The notes below the pieces were generated by a model. That model saw only the letters and a list, made by a program, of their open reading frames with translations. It did no database searches and was not told where the DNA came from. Positions 7,373 to 14,951 of a DNA stretch of 14,951 nucleotides are shown piece after piece. The number at the start of each line of letters is the position of its first letter. The stretch's first letter is position 1. Source of the DNA: an uncultured Clostridia bacterium (GTDB lineage Bacteria > Bacillota > Clostridia > Christensenellales > Aristaeellaceae); assembly GCA_946615785.1 (NCBI GenBank), contig CAMOIA010000005.1:1-14951 (forward strand). Reading direction: 5' to 3'. Both the position numbers and the translations under genes were made by a program.

Positions 7373-7400
7373 GGCGTATTTTCTTAAAATACGCCTTTTT
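7373..7400 (+). terminator. Second hairpin with T-run, directly before the SNF2 gene
   Basis: GGCGTATTTT (7373-7382) and AAAATACGCC (7386-7395) are perfect 10-bp arms around CTT, followed by five T. It looks like an intrinsic terminator backing up the leuA one, but only 8 nt separate its T-run from the ribosome binding site of the next gene. It could instead be an attenuator or an operator, since the right arm contains TAAAAT (7385-7390), a good -10 without a clear -35. No promoter further downstream is visible before the SNF2 gene. Confidence 0.6.
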
Positions 7401-7408
7401 GGCGTTTT

Positions 7409-7414
7409 GGGAGG
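7409..7414 (+). promoter_or_regulatory. Ribosome binding site that fixes the SNF2 start
   Basis: GGGAGG ends 4 nt before the ATG at 7419. The frame stays open upstream to 7296 but that stretch runs through two terminator hairpins and shows no binding site. Confidence 0.75.
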
Positions 7415-7418
7415 AAAC

Positions 7419-10400
7419 ATGTTTTCAAGCGATGCGCTGAGGGAAGAAGCGGGCGAGCAGATGTACGCCCAGGGAGTGCAGCTGTTTCGCCGCGCACTGG
7501 TCAGGGAAAAGGAGCGGGGCGAAACACAGGCGTGCTATCTGGTTGCGGACAAGGACGCTCGCTACCATGTGACGGTGACGCCGACGGGCGCTGAATGCGA
7601 CTGCGGCACGGAGCACTGCAGCCACCAGGTGGCGGCGGTGCTGTTTGCTTCGGCGTCCGGGGCGCTGACGGAAATGGAGCGGTATCTTGCCTCCACAAGC
7701 GCACCGGCCCTGCTCAATTCCATGATGAAGACGCTTCCGGTGTCGGACAGCGTGGCGCTGCAGCCGGTCGTCCTGTATAAAAACGACGAACTGTACATTG
7801 CCCTTCGGGTCGGAGAGGAAAGACTGTATGTGGTCCGCTCCATTCCGCGGTTTCTCGAGGCGCGCGAAACGGGAGAGGAAGTGCCTTTCGGGAAGGGCTT
7901 TTCCTACCATCCGTCCTGGATGCGCTTTTCGCCGGAGGGCGAAAACCTGCTGGACATCCTGAGCGAATACTGCGAGGACTTAAACGGTGCGGCGATGACG
8001 GGAAACGCGGCGCGCATCCTGAAACTGAAGCCGCGCACGGCAAAGCGCGTCCTGGACGCCCTGCGGGGGATGGATTTCGAGCTGCGCGTCGGGGAGGAGA
8101 CGGCCGTCTGCAGCGGAATCGGCACCCTGGAAACGGATTTTCTGTTCACCTTCAGCGGCTCGTTCAGGGAACTGCGGCTGCGCTGCGACGTGCCGCGGGG
8201 CATGCGGAACCTGGCGGGAATGAAGGAATACGTGCTTTCGGGCGGTTCGCTGTTTTTCGTGCGCGAAAAGGACAGGGCCATCGTGGAGGCGCTGGTCAAA
8301 TACGGAAAAGGCGGCAGGGCGCTTTTCATTTTTTCGGAGAAGGACGTAAAACAGGTGCTCAGCGAACTGATGCCGGCCCTGCTGGTATCCGGCCGCGTGG
8401 TCATGGAGGGTGAGCTTGAAAAGCGCATGATCCGTCTGCCTGTCCGGGCCAAGGTGTACCTTGACCGGGAAGGAATGGACGTCACCTGCCGGGTCGCGTT
8501 TCAGTACGGAGAGGTGGAAATCGATCCGTTTGAAAGGGAAGCGGACGAAAAACAGATGTTGATCATCCGGGACGTGAAGAAAGAATACGCGGTGCTGGAC
8601 GAGCTTGCGGCAAATGGCTTCCACGTCCAGGCCGGGCGGGTGTATCTTCGCGGGTCGGATAAGATTTACGATTTTGTGACCGAGGGCGTGCAGAGACTGA
8701 GCGCCGCAGCGGAATTGTACATGAGCCGCGATTTTCGCCGCATTACGGTCCGCAAGCCGCGCCTGAAAGGATTTTTGCACTATACGTCGGGCCAGCTGCG
8801 CCTTGAAATCGAGGACGGGGACGAACGCATCGAGGAGCTTTACCCGTTCATGGAGGCGCTGCGCAGGCACAGGCGCTATTTTCGGTACCGGGACGGAACG
8901 TTTATCGACCTTTCAGAGCTGGCGGACTGGCAGGAGCTTGCCGAAGCGGTTTCCGAAGCGCATGAGCTGACCGGGCGGGAAGACGATCTGGGCGCGATGC
9001 GCGCGGCGTATTTTACGGCGCTGATCAGCGAAAAAGCGCTGCCTGTGGAGACGGACGAGGCGGTAAACGACCTTGCCGCCATGCGGTTTGCCGCGCCCGA
9101 ACCCCCGGTCGCATGCCTTCGGGAATACCAGAAGAGGGGCTTTGTGTGGCTTGCCGCGCTGCACAGGATGGGACTTGGCGGCATTCTCGCCGATGAAATG
9201 GGTCTTGGCAAAACCGTGCAGATGATTTCGGCCATCCTGTGGGGCGTGCAGACGGAACCGGAACGCGTTCCAAGCCTTGTGGTGGCGCCGACGACACTGA
9301 CCTACAACTGGCTGAACGAATTAAAGAAATTCGCCCCGTCGCTGAAAGTGCTGCTCATCAGCGGCACGCAGAACGCGCGCAGGGAGCAGATCGAGAAAAT
9401 CACGCTGCCAAAGGGCCCGGACGTGGTCATTACTTCCTATCCCCTGATCCGGCGGGACATCGATCTGATGCGCGGTATCCGCTTCCGGTTCGCGGTGCTC
9501 GACGAGGCCCAGCACGTGAAAAACGCGCAGAGCGTGGGGGCGCACGCGGTGAAGATGATCACGGCGGATACGCGCATCGCCATGACGGGCACGCCCATGG
9601 AAAACCATGTGGGCGAACTGTGGAGCCTGTTTGACTTTGCACTGCCGGGGTATCTGCCGCGGCACAACGATTTTATGCGCCGCTGGGGCGACGGACAGGA
9701 CGACGAGGGCCTGCGCAGGCGCCTCAGGCCGTTTTTGATGCGCAGACTGAAAAAAGACGTGCTGGGCGAACTGCCCGAAAAGCAGGAGAGCGTGCTTTTT
9801 GCGGAAATGAGCCAGGAGCAGCGGCAGATCTACGACGCCGCCCTAATGCAAAAACGCGCGAGGGTGCAGGAGGTGCTTTCGGAAAAAGGGCTGGGCCGCA
9901 GCCGCGGAGAAGTGCTTTCCGCCATTACGGAGCTCAGGGAAATCTGCTGCCATCCCACGCTGTGCCTGCCGGAGTACCGGGGTGCGAGCGGCAAACTGGA
10001 GATGCTGATGGAGCTTTTGCCTTCGGCGATCGACGCGGGCAGGCGGATCCTTCTGTTCAGCCAGTTTACGAGCATGCTCCGCGTGATCCAGAGGCGGATC
10101 GCCCAGGAGGGCTTTCAGGCGCTGTACCTGGACGGCGACACCCCTGCCGCGGAGCGGCTGGACCTGACGCAGCGGTTCAATTCCGGGGAAGGACAGGTGT
10201 TTCTCATCAGCCTGAAGGCGGGCGGAACGGGACTGAACCTGACCGGGGCGGACACGGTGATCCACTACGATCCGTGGTGGAATCCGACGGCGGAGGATCA
10301 GGCAACGGGCCGCGCGCACCGCATCGGCCAGACGAGGCGGGTGGAGGTGTGGAAGCTGATCGTGCACGATTCGATCGAGGAGCAGGTGCTCAATCTGAAC

Positions 10401-10496
10401 GACCGGAAGCGGAGGATGTTCGACAGCCTGATCGCGCCGGGGGAAACCATGCCGACAAGGCTTACGGAGAAGGACATTCTTTCCCTTTTTGCCTGA
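7419..10496 (+). CDS. SWIM/SNF2-family DNA-dependent ATPase (helicase-like)
   Basis: A 1025-aa protein of the bacterial SNF2 group, which moves along double-stranded DNA and displaces bound proteins; its role in bacteria is poorly known. The N-terminus holds a SWIM zinc finger (Cys60, Cys62, Cys67, His69 in ECDCGTEHCSH). The middle (about 130-540) fits the bacterial SNF2 helicase-associated domain. The ATPase has Walker A GLGKT (595-599), DEAQ (695-698) and MTGTPMEN (from 722) in the first lobe. The second lobe has LLFSQF, SLKAGGTGLNL and motif VI QATGRAHRIGQ (961-971). All catalytic motifs are intact, so it should be active. No methylase or nuclease partner is next to it, so a defence-island DISARM-type setting is not seen; a general repair or transcription role is more likely. 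Confidence 0.93.
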   Translation: MFSSDALREEAGEQMYAQGVQLFRRALVREKERGETQACYLVADKDARYHVTVTPTGAECDCGTEHCSHQVAAVLFASASGALTEMERYLASTSAPALLNSMMKTLPVSDSVALQPVVLYKNDELYIALRVGEERLYVVRSIPRFLEARETGEEVPFGKGFSYHPSWMRFSPEGENLLDILSEYCEDLNGAAMTGNAARILKLKPRTAKRVLDALRGMDFELRVGEETAVCSGIGTLETDFLFTFSGSFRELRLRCDVPRGMRNLAGMKEYVLSGGSLFFVREKDRAIVEALVKYGKGGRALFIFSEKDVKQVLSELMPALLVSGRVVMEGELEKRMIRLPVRAKVYLDREGMDVTCRVAFQYGEVEIDPFEREADEKQMLIIRDVKKEYAVLDELAANGFHVQAGRVYLRGSDKIYDFVTEGVQRLSAAAELYMSRDFRRITVRKPRLKGFLHYTSGQLRLEIEDGDERIEELYPFMEALRRHRRYFRYRDGTFIDLSELADWQELAEAVSEAHELTGREDDLGAMRAAYFTALISEKALPVETDEAVNDLAAMRFAAPEPPVACLREYQKRGFVWLAALHRMGLGGILADEMGLGKTVQMISAILWGVQTEPERVPSLVVAPTTLTYNWLNELKKFAPSLKVLLISGTQNARREQIEKITLPKGPDVVITSYPLIRRDIDLMRGIRFRFAVLDEAQHVKNAQSVGAHAVKMITADTRIAMTGTPMENHVGELWSLFDFALPGYLPRHNDFMRRWGDGQDDEGLRRRLRPFLMRRLKKDVLGELPEKQESVLFAEMSQEQRQIYDAALMQKRARVQEVLSEKGLGRSRGEVLSAITELREICCHPTLCLPEYRGASGKLEMLMELLPSAIDAGRRILLFSQFTSMLRVIQRRIAQEGFQALYLDGDTPAAERLDLTQRFNSGEGQVFLISLKAGGTGLNLTGADTVIHYDPWWNPTAEDQATGRAHRIGQTRRVEVWKLIVHDSIEEQVLNLNDRKRRMFDSLIAPGETMPTRLTEKDILSLFA

Positions 10497-10508
10497 AAAG
10501 CGCGGCGC

Positions 10509-10542
10509 TTGACAGAAAATGGCAACTATGGCATGCTATATG
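10509..10542 (+). promoter_or_regulatory. Possible promoter of the L,D-transpeptidase-like gene
   Basis: A perfect TTGACA (10509-10514) lies 12 nt behind the SNF2 stop. The best -10 is TATATG (10537-10542) with a TGC extension, but the spacer is 22 bp; TGCTAT gives 19 bp with a weaker hexamer. The parts are good but the spacing is poor. Confidence 0.35.
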
Positions 10543-10578
10543 CTGAAGCGATATGGCAGATTTCTGGAGGCTTCCGTG

Positions 10579-11403
10579 ATGGATGATCGTCGTTGCAGGT
10601 TTGCCTTGCGAGGCTTGTTTGCGTGGCTTTTGATCCTGCTGCTGCCGTCCTTTTCCCATGCCGAGCCGCTTTCGGTCACCATGGCCCGGGAGGGGACGCA
10701 GGATTACGTCAGCCTTGTTATCAACAGCGCCGTTTCCGAGGACGAACGCTTTGAAAGCTGCCTTGAAAACGGCGGGGTCTGCGTGTTCTTTTTTGAAGGC
10801 GCGGGCGCGGACGCGGACGACTGGGAAAGGCGATATGCGCTCTGCGTTGTCGTCAGGCGCACGGAGGCAGGCGACCGGGTGGTGTATGAAAACGATTTTT
10901 CGACCACCCTGCCGGACAGGCCGAAGGACAGGATGTCAAACGGCGACAAGCCGGTGCCGACCCTTATGGACGGGGTTTACCCGCTCAGTGCCGTCACTCA
11001 TTCGGAGTATGCCGCGCTCAATGTACAGGACGCGCGCGTCATCCGGTTCGATTCGGGGGATCATCTCAACGGCTACGCGGACACGGCAGAGGGCATTCAT
11101 ATCCACCGGCGTGTTTCAAACCGCAATTCCAACCCCGGGAACAGTTGGTGCAATTCTTCGGGGTGCCTGCTTGTGGGCAGGGTGAGCGGCGGCAAATCCG
11201 CCGAGTACAACGCGTTTGCGCAGGCGGTCGGCCTGAGCGGCAAAACCGCCGCGTTCAGGGATCCGCGCCTGAAGGTTTCCAAAGGCACCCCGATGGGGAT
11301 TTTGCTTGTGGACAGGGAGCTTGCGTTTGATTACCTTGTGAGCCTGTACGGGCGGCCCGGCGCGGCCAGGCTCATGGGGCGGGAAGAACAGGAAACGCGC
11401 TGA
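10579..11403 (+). CDS. Secreted protein with L,D-transpeptidase-like His/Cys motif
   Basis: A 274-aa protein. The start at 10579 has GGAGG 8 nt upstream and opens a clear signal peptide: Arg-rich start, hydrophobic core to about 22, SHA cleavage near residue 28. The mature part contains DGVYPL (about 131) and then GIHIH (His174, His176), followed by a Ser/Asn-rich stretch and SSGCLLVG with Cys196. The order 'short beta region, H.H, about 20 residues, SGC' resembles YkuD-type L,D-transpeptidases and DUF5675-like proteins, which share that fold. The canonical SHGC is SSGC here, and Cys191 lies five residues before Cys196 and could pair with it. Peptidoglycan cross-linking or trimming is a reasonable guess, not proved. 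It is followed by a DUF5711-like membrane protein 58 nt later. Confidence 0.72.
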   Translation: MDDRRCRFALRGLFAWLLILLLPSFSHAEPLSVTMAREGTQDYVSLVINSAVSEDERFESCLENGGVCVFFFEGAGADADDWERRYALCVVVRRTEAGDRVVYENDFSTTLPDRPKDRMSNGDKPVPTLMDGVYPLSAVTHSEYAALNVQDARVIRFDSGDHLNGYADTAEGIHIHRRVSNRNSNPGNSWCNSSGCLLVGRVSGGKSAEYNAFAQAVGLSGKTAAFRDPRLKVSKGTPMGILLVDRELAFDYLVSLYGRPGAARLMGREEQETR

Positions 11404-11461
11404 AGGATCAAACGCCGCGTAAGCGATCCTTGGCGCGATTTCGGATACGGGAGATATCGAT

Positions 11462-12580
11462 ATGGACTTTGGCCTCGATCAGCGGAAAAAACCGAAAAAC
11501 AAGGGGGCCTTGTGGATCCTCGGCTTTGCCGGCATCGTCGTGATCGGTCTTTTGCTTTTGCACGCGGCGGGCATCCTGCGCCTCATCCCGGACAGGACCA
11601 GTGCTGTCAAGCTGCGCTGCGTGTCGTCGCAGGACGTGACGCCGTTTGGCGAGAATGTGCTGTATTACGACGGCACGACGCTCTTTTGCCTGGCGCCCGG
11701 CGGAAATGAAAAATGGTCTTTTACCTTAGGCAGCGGCGCGGGATTTGACTGCGCAGGCGGCACGCTTGTGGCGTGGGTGGACAACCAGCTCTTTATCTTT
11801 GACCAGAACGGACGCTCCACGTACAACGACCACCTGTCGCGTGAGGTGCAGTTCGCCAAGGCGGGCACAAAGTATGTGGCCGCGGTGCTTGGCGACGGGA
11901 TCAGTCCGACCCTGCTCGTGAAGGATCTGACGGGACTGACCGTGGACGAGGAGCAGACGGCCTACCAGGACCGCATGATCCTGGACGTGGGCTTTTTTTC
12001 AGACGGCGAGTTTTTGTGGGCGACCGCGCTGGACGTATACGGCACGGTGCCCGCGACCACGATGTATATCATACAGGTGGGCAGGATGAACACGGGCGAA
12101 GTGTCGCTTGGGCAGAACCTGACCTATGCCGTCAAATACGCCGGAAACCGGCTGAACGTGGTGACGACGCGCCAGCTGCTTGCTTATAATTATCAGGGCG
12201 TGCAGGACCGCAGCGGTACGGTGCTGGTTTACGGGTGGAAGCTGATCGACGCCCCTGAAAACGTGGGCACGCCGGAGCTTCTGTTCGCGCCTTCCAGGCA
12301 GGCCGGGGACGTGACGGAAATTACGGAGCTGCGCCTTCTGCGCGGCTCGCGCGACCAGCGCTATACCCTGCCCGCGGTGTGCGTCGGCGCGGCGCTCTAC
12401 CACAGCCGCATGTACGCCTTCGGCGCGGACGGCATTTACCGTGCCGGCTACAGGGACGCAAGGTTCACGGCCCTTGCCCTGCCCATGAGCGGACAGGTGA
12501 CGGGGTACCTTGGCATGACGACGGGTGGCGTTGCGCTGCTTGCGTGCGGGACGGACGTCTATGCCGTGAAGCTGCCGTGA
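11462..12580 (+). CDS. Single-pass membrane protein, DUF5711-like
   Basis: A 372-aa protein with a basic N-terminal tail (QRKKPKNK), one membrane segment (about 16-38) and a long extracytoplasmic part. That part has repeated beta-strand-like blocks with the flavour of a beta-propeller: LYYDGTTLFCLAPGGNEKW, VDNQLFIFDQNG, AALYHSRMYAFGADGIYRA, GTDVYAVKLP. The first block resembles a quinoprotein-type 'G.LF.L...G...W' blade. I associate this layout with the uncharacterised DUF5711 family of Clostridia, from memory only. No catalytic residues stand out, so a scaffold or sensor role at the membrane is likely. The ATG at 11462 has GGGAG 8 nt upstream. Its stop overlaps the start of hemW by 4 nt, so the two are co-translated. 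Confidence 0.75.
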   Translation: MDFGLDQRKKPKNKGALWILGFAGIVVIGLLLLHAAGILRLIPDRTSAVKLRCVSSQDVTPFGENVLYYDGTTLFCLAPGGNEKWSFTLGSGAGFDCAGGTLVAWVDNQLFIFDQNGRSTYNDHLSREVQFAKAGTKYVAAVLGDGISPTLLVKDLTGLTVDEEQTAYQDRMILDVGFFSDGEFLWATALDVYGTVPATTMYIIQVGRMNTGEVSLGQNLTYAVKYAGNRLNVVTTRQLLAYNYQGVQDRSGTVLVYGWKLIDAPENVGTPELLFAPSRQAGDVTEITELRLLRGSRDQRYTLPAVCVGAALYHSRMYAFGADGIYRAGYRDARFTALALPMSGQVTGYLGMTTGGVALLACGTDVYAVKLP

Positions 12581-13686
12581 AGCCTGTCGGTCTGTATCTG
12601 CACATTCCCTTTTGCGTCCGGAAGTGCGCGTACTGCGATTTTCCTTCCTGGAGCGGACGGGAAAAGTGGATGGCGCCGTACTGTGAGCGCGTGATCGCGG
12701 AGATCCGGGCGAAGGCGGATGCGTCTTACCTGGCCGAAACGCTCTATATCGGGGGCGGCACGCCGTCCATTTATCCTCTGCCGCTGATGGAAAAGCTGTT
12801 TTGCGCCCTTCGGGAGGCGTTTGTATTTGCGCCAGGCGCGGAGATCAGCATGGAGGTGAACCCGGGCACCCTGAAAGACGGCATGGCGGAAGCGCTCGTG
12901 TCGCTCGGGGTGAACCGGGTTTCCATGGGAATGCAGTGCGCGCAGGAAAACCTTCTGCGCAGGCTCGGGCGCATCCACACGTTTTCGGATGTCCGCGACG
13001 GCGTGAAAAAACTCCGTGCGGCCGGCATCGGGAACATCAACCTGGACCTGATGGTGGGCCTTCCGTGGCAGACGGTGCGGGACGCGGACGAAAGCCTCGA
13101 CGCCGCGCTCGGCCTTGGGGTCGAGCACCTGAGCTGCTACGGGCTGATTGTAGAGGAGGGCACGAAGCTGGAGGCGAAGGTTTCCAGCGGCGCCTGGACG
13201 CTGCCCGATACCGATACGGAGCGGGAAATGTACGCGCACTGTCTTGAAAAGACGAAAGAATACGGCCTTTTGCAGTACGAGGTCAGTAATTTTGCAAAGC
13301 CCGGGTTTGCCTGCAGGCACAATCTTTCCATCTGGCGGCGCGGGGAATACTTAGGGTTCGGGTGCTCCGCCGCGGGAATGGAGAACAACGTGCGGACGCA
13401 GAATCCGCGCTCGCTGTCGGATTATTTGAAGGGCGTAAAGCCGGAGGTGACGCAGCTTTCTGAGGAGGACGCCATGTTTGAAAGCGTCATGCTGGGCCTC
13501 AGGCTGAGGGAAGGCGTGCGGGAGAAGGATTTTTACCGCATGCACGGAAAGCACCTTCAGGATGTGTACGGAGAAAAATGGCAGCGCGCCATGAAAGCCG
13601 GGCTTTTGCAGTATGAAAACGGCGCCCTCTTTTGTACGGAGAGGGGCTTGGACGTGATGAACAGCATCCTTGTGGATCTGATGTGA
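12577..13686 (+). CDS. hemW: HemW-type radical SAM protein (heme chaperone)
   Basis: A 369-aa protein of the HemW/HemN-like group, near the usual 370-380 aa. The radical SAM cluster motif is CVRKCAYC (Cys13, Cys17, Cys20) right after LYLHIPF. Further family marks in order are GGGTPS, EVNPGT, GVNRVSMGMQ, GRIHTF, NLDLMVGLPWQT, HLSCYGLIVEEGT, YEVSNFAKPG and RHNLSIWRRGEYLGFGCSA. HemW binds heme and hands it to apoproteins; older annotation as coproporphyrinogen III oxidase is mostly wrong for proteins of this type. The start is a GTG at 12577 inside GTGA, overlapping the previous stop, with no good ribosome binding site, so translational coupling is expected. The frame stays open upstream, but only as a shadow of the DUF5711-like gene. 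Confidence 0.92.
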   Translation: MKPVGLYLHIPFCVRKCAYCDFPSWSGREKWMAPYCERVIAEIRAKADASYLAETLYIGGGTPSIYPLPLMEKLFCALREAFVFAPGAEISMEVNPGTLKDGMAEALVSLGVNRVSMGMQCAQENLLRRLGRIHTFSDVRDGVKKLRAAGIGNINLDLMVGLPWQTVRDADESLDAALGLGVEHLSCYGLIVEEGTKLEAKVSSGAWTLPDTDTEREMYAHCLEKTKEYGLLQYEVSNFAKPGFACRHNLSIWRRGEYLGFGCSAAGMENNVRTQNPRSLSDYLKGVKPEVTQLSEEDAMFESVMLGLRLREGVREKDFYRMHGKHLQDVYGEKWQRAMKAGLLQYENGALFCTERGLDVMNSILVDLM

Positions 13687-13750
13687 CGAAAAAATCAGGA
13701 TGCGGCTGGAACAAAACGCGGACGGTCTTCGTTATATGAACAGAAAGAGC

Positions 13751-13757
13751 AGGGAGG
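13751..13757 (+). promoter_or_regulatory. Ribosome binding site of the SH3b gene
   Basis: AGGGAGG ends 6 nt before the ATG at 13764 and 9 nt before a second ATG at 13767. A TTG at 13761 is too close. The first ATG is preferred; the signal peptide is the same with either. Confidence 0.7.
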
Positions 13758-13763
13758 ATTTTG

Positions 13764-14933
13764 ATGATGAGAGCAAAAAACAAAGCGATCGTATCCCTTG
13801 CGATGGCGCTTTTTCTGTGCGCGGCCATGCTGACGCCGGCGCTGGCCGATACGACCTGGGCGGTGGTTTACGGCACCGCGTCCCTGAATGTGCGTGCAAC
13901 GCCTTCCACCGCCGGCGTCTGGCGGGGCGCTGCGGCGCGCGGCGAATGGGTGGAGATCCTGTATCCGAGCGGAAACAACTGGTATTACTGCCGGGTGGCT
14001 TCCACAAACGTGACGGGCTATATGTCCGGCAGCTATCTCAAAACCGCGCAGGATGCTTTGGCGCCTGTGCCCGCGTCGGGAACGGGCGTGATCTACAATC
14101 CCGATCCGTCCGGCTATGTGAACATGCGCAATCAGCCCGGGTACCAGGGCCAGGTGATCCATATCCTTTATAACAGCGACACCGTCCAGATTCTCGGCAG
14201 CCAGAATGGCTGGTACAGCGTGTATGCGGACGGGATGACGGGTTATGTGCTCGGAGCCTTCGTGACGACGGGATCGTCGCCTGTGCAGACGAAAACCGCC
14301 GTCGTGCAGACCGGCAACGCGGGCAAACTGAACATGCGCACGGCGCCGCTTTCCACAAGCGCCATCAGGGCAAGCTACGCAAACGGAACCCAGGTGACCG
14401 TGCTGCTTGAGGGCAAGGAATTCGACATGGTTTCCGTCGGGGGCGTGACGGGCTTCATGGCGGTGAAGTTTCTGAAAGTCGGAGGCGCGGGCGGCGGCAC
14501 GTATCCTGCGCCAGCGCCGATTCCGGTATCCGGCGGATACGCGGTGGTGAAAAATGACAATGCGCTTGCCACGCTGAACCTGCGCATGACGCCGTCGACC
14601 AGCGCGAAGGTGCTCGCGCAATTGAAAAACGGCACGCAGCTGAACGTGATCGAGCCCGGGGAAACCTGGTGCAAGGTATCGCTTTCAAGCGGTACGGTAG
14701 GCTATGTGATGACCAAATACCTGCAGCTGCACAACCTTGCGACCAGCCCGAAAAAGACCGTGCAGAACGGCAGCAGCTACGTCAATCTGCGCAGCAAGGG
14801 AAGCTACAACGCTTCCGTACTCCTGCGGGTTTACTCCGGAAACGAGGTGACCGTGCTCATTCCGGGCGACGTATGGACAAAGGTGCGCTATGAAACGTAC
14901 GAAGGCTATCTGATGACGTATTTCCTGAAATAA
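13764..14933 (+). CDS. Secreted protein of five tandem bacterial SH3 domains
   Basis: A 389-aa protein with a signal peptide (Arg/Lys start, hydrophobic 8-24, ALA cleavage after residue 28) and then only SH3b repeats. The core (L/V)N(V/M/L)R motif occurs five times, at residues 41, 119, 189, 271 and 340, each followed about 40 residues on by a GY(M/V/L) strand and a YL/FL end. Spacings are 78, 70, 82 and 69. Linkers rich in Pro, Ala, Gly and Ser lie between units 1-2 and 3-4. Such domains bind peptidoglycan or peptides; no hydrolase, amidase or sorting signal is present, so it is a binding or scaffold protein, perhaps for the cell wall. The gene ends in TAA, and no terminator is visible in the 18 nt that remain. 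Confidence 0.9.
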   Translation: MMRAKNKAIVSLAMALFLCAAMLTPALADTTWAVVYGTASLNVRATPSTAGVWRGAAARGEWVEILYPSGNNWYYCRVASTNVTGYMSGSYLKTAQDALAPVPASGTGVIYNPDPSGYVNMRNQPGYQGQVIHILYNSDTVQILGSQNGWYSVYADGMTGYVLGAFVTTGSSPVQTKTAVVQTGNAGKLNMRTAPLSTSAIRASYANGTQVTVLLEGKEFDMVSVGGVTGFMAVKFLKVGGAGGGTYPAPAPIPVSGGYAVVKNDNALATLNLRMTPSTSAKVLAQLKNGTQLNVIEPGETWCKVSLSSGTVGYVMTKYLQLHNLATSPKKTVQNGSSYVNLRSKGSYNASVLLRVYSGNEVTVLIPGDVWTKVRYETYEGYLMTYFLK

Positions 14934-14951
14934 CCCGGGAATTGCCGAAAA

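Noticed and set aside
7296..7418. A 41-residue N-terminal extension of the SNF2 protein
   Set aside because: It would be translated from two terminator hairpins, has no ribosome binding site, and the ATG at 7419 has a strong one.
10497..10513. Short repeat AAGCGC-G-GCGCTT after the SNF2 stop as a terminator
   Set aside because: The loop would be one base, or the stem only 4 bp, and no T-run follows.
11404..11430. Inverted repeat AGGATC / GATCCT behind the L,D-transpeptidase-like gene
   Set aside because: The arms are 6 bp with a 15-nt loop and no T-run follows, so it is not a convincing terminator. A BamHI-like palindromic core is common by chance.
12379..12576. N-terminal extension of HemW
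   Set aside because: It is in the wrong frame over the end of the DUF5711-like gene, and HemW homology starts at the GTG at 12577.
1..14951. Defence island, prophage or mobile element
   Set aside because: No integrase, transposase, restriction, toxin-antitoxin or phage structural gene and no terminal or direct repeats are visible. The SNF2 protein alone is not enough evidence.

Overview
This is a GC-rich bacterial window with dense, short-spaced genes. The gene set is a RelQ-type small alarmone synthetase, a SWIM/SNF2 helicase, a DUF5711-like membrane protein, secreted SH3b and transglutaminase-like proteins, and strong GGAGG ribosome binding sites. It suggests an anaerobic, GC-rich Clostridia-like Firmicute (Christensenellales-like is a guess). 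No rRNA, tRNA, CRISPR, insertion sequence or phage gene is visible, and no stretch longer than 300 bases lacks a gene. The region looks chromosomal.

Layout. Two genes lie on the minus strand at the left. The first is a large secreted transglutaminase-like protein whose C-terminus runs off the window edge. The second is a YfbR-type HD-domain 5'-deoxynucleotidase. A rho-independent terminator separates them and each has its own plausible promoter. From about 2.9 kb everything is on the plus strand. The first block is relQ, an OmpR-type response regulator and a sensor histidine kinase. All three overlap, so they are almost certainly one translationally coupled operon. A good sigma-70-like promoter sits across the kinase stop codon and would drive leuA, a long-form 2-isopropylmalate synthase. 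leuA ends at an intrinsic terminator. A second, perfect 10-bp inverted repeat with a T-run lies just before the ribosome binding site of a 1025-aa SWIM/SNF2 helicase.

The last block holds a secreted protein with an L,D-transpeptidase-like His/Cys motif, a single-pass DUF5711-like membrane protein, a HemW-type radical SAM protein (its GTG start overlaps the previous stop) and a secreted protein made of five SH3b repeats. Three of the ten genes (transglutaminase-like, L,D-transpeptidase-like, SH3b) carry signal peptides. The DUF5711-like protein and the kinase also expose domains outside the cell. The window therefore mixes housekeeping metabolism with cell-envelope functions.

The best candidate for something less ordinary is the fusion of (p)ppGpp synthesis to a two-component system in one overlapping transcript. 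The kinase lacks the usual DxGxG box and the regulator has an unusual C-terminal end. No clearly new defence or mobile system is present. Most other genes belong to known families.
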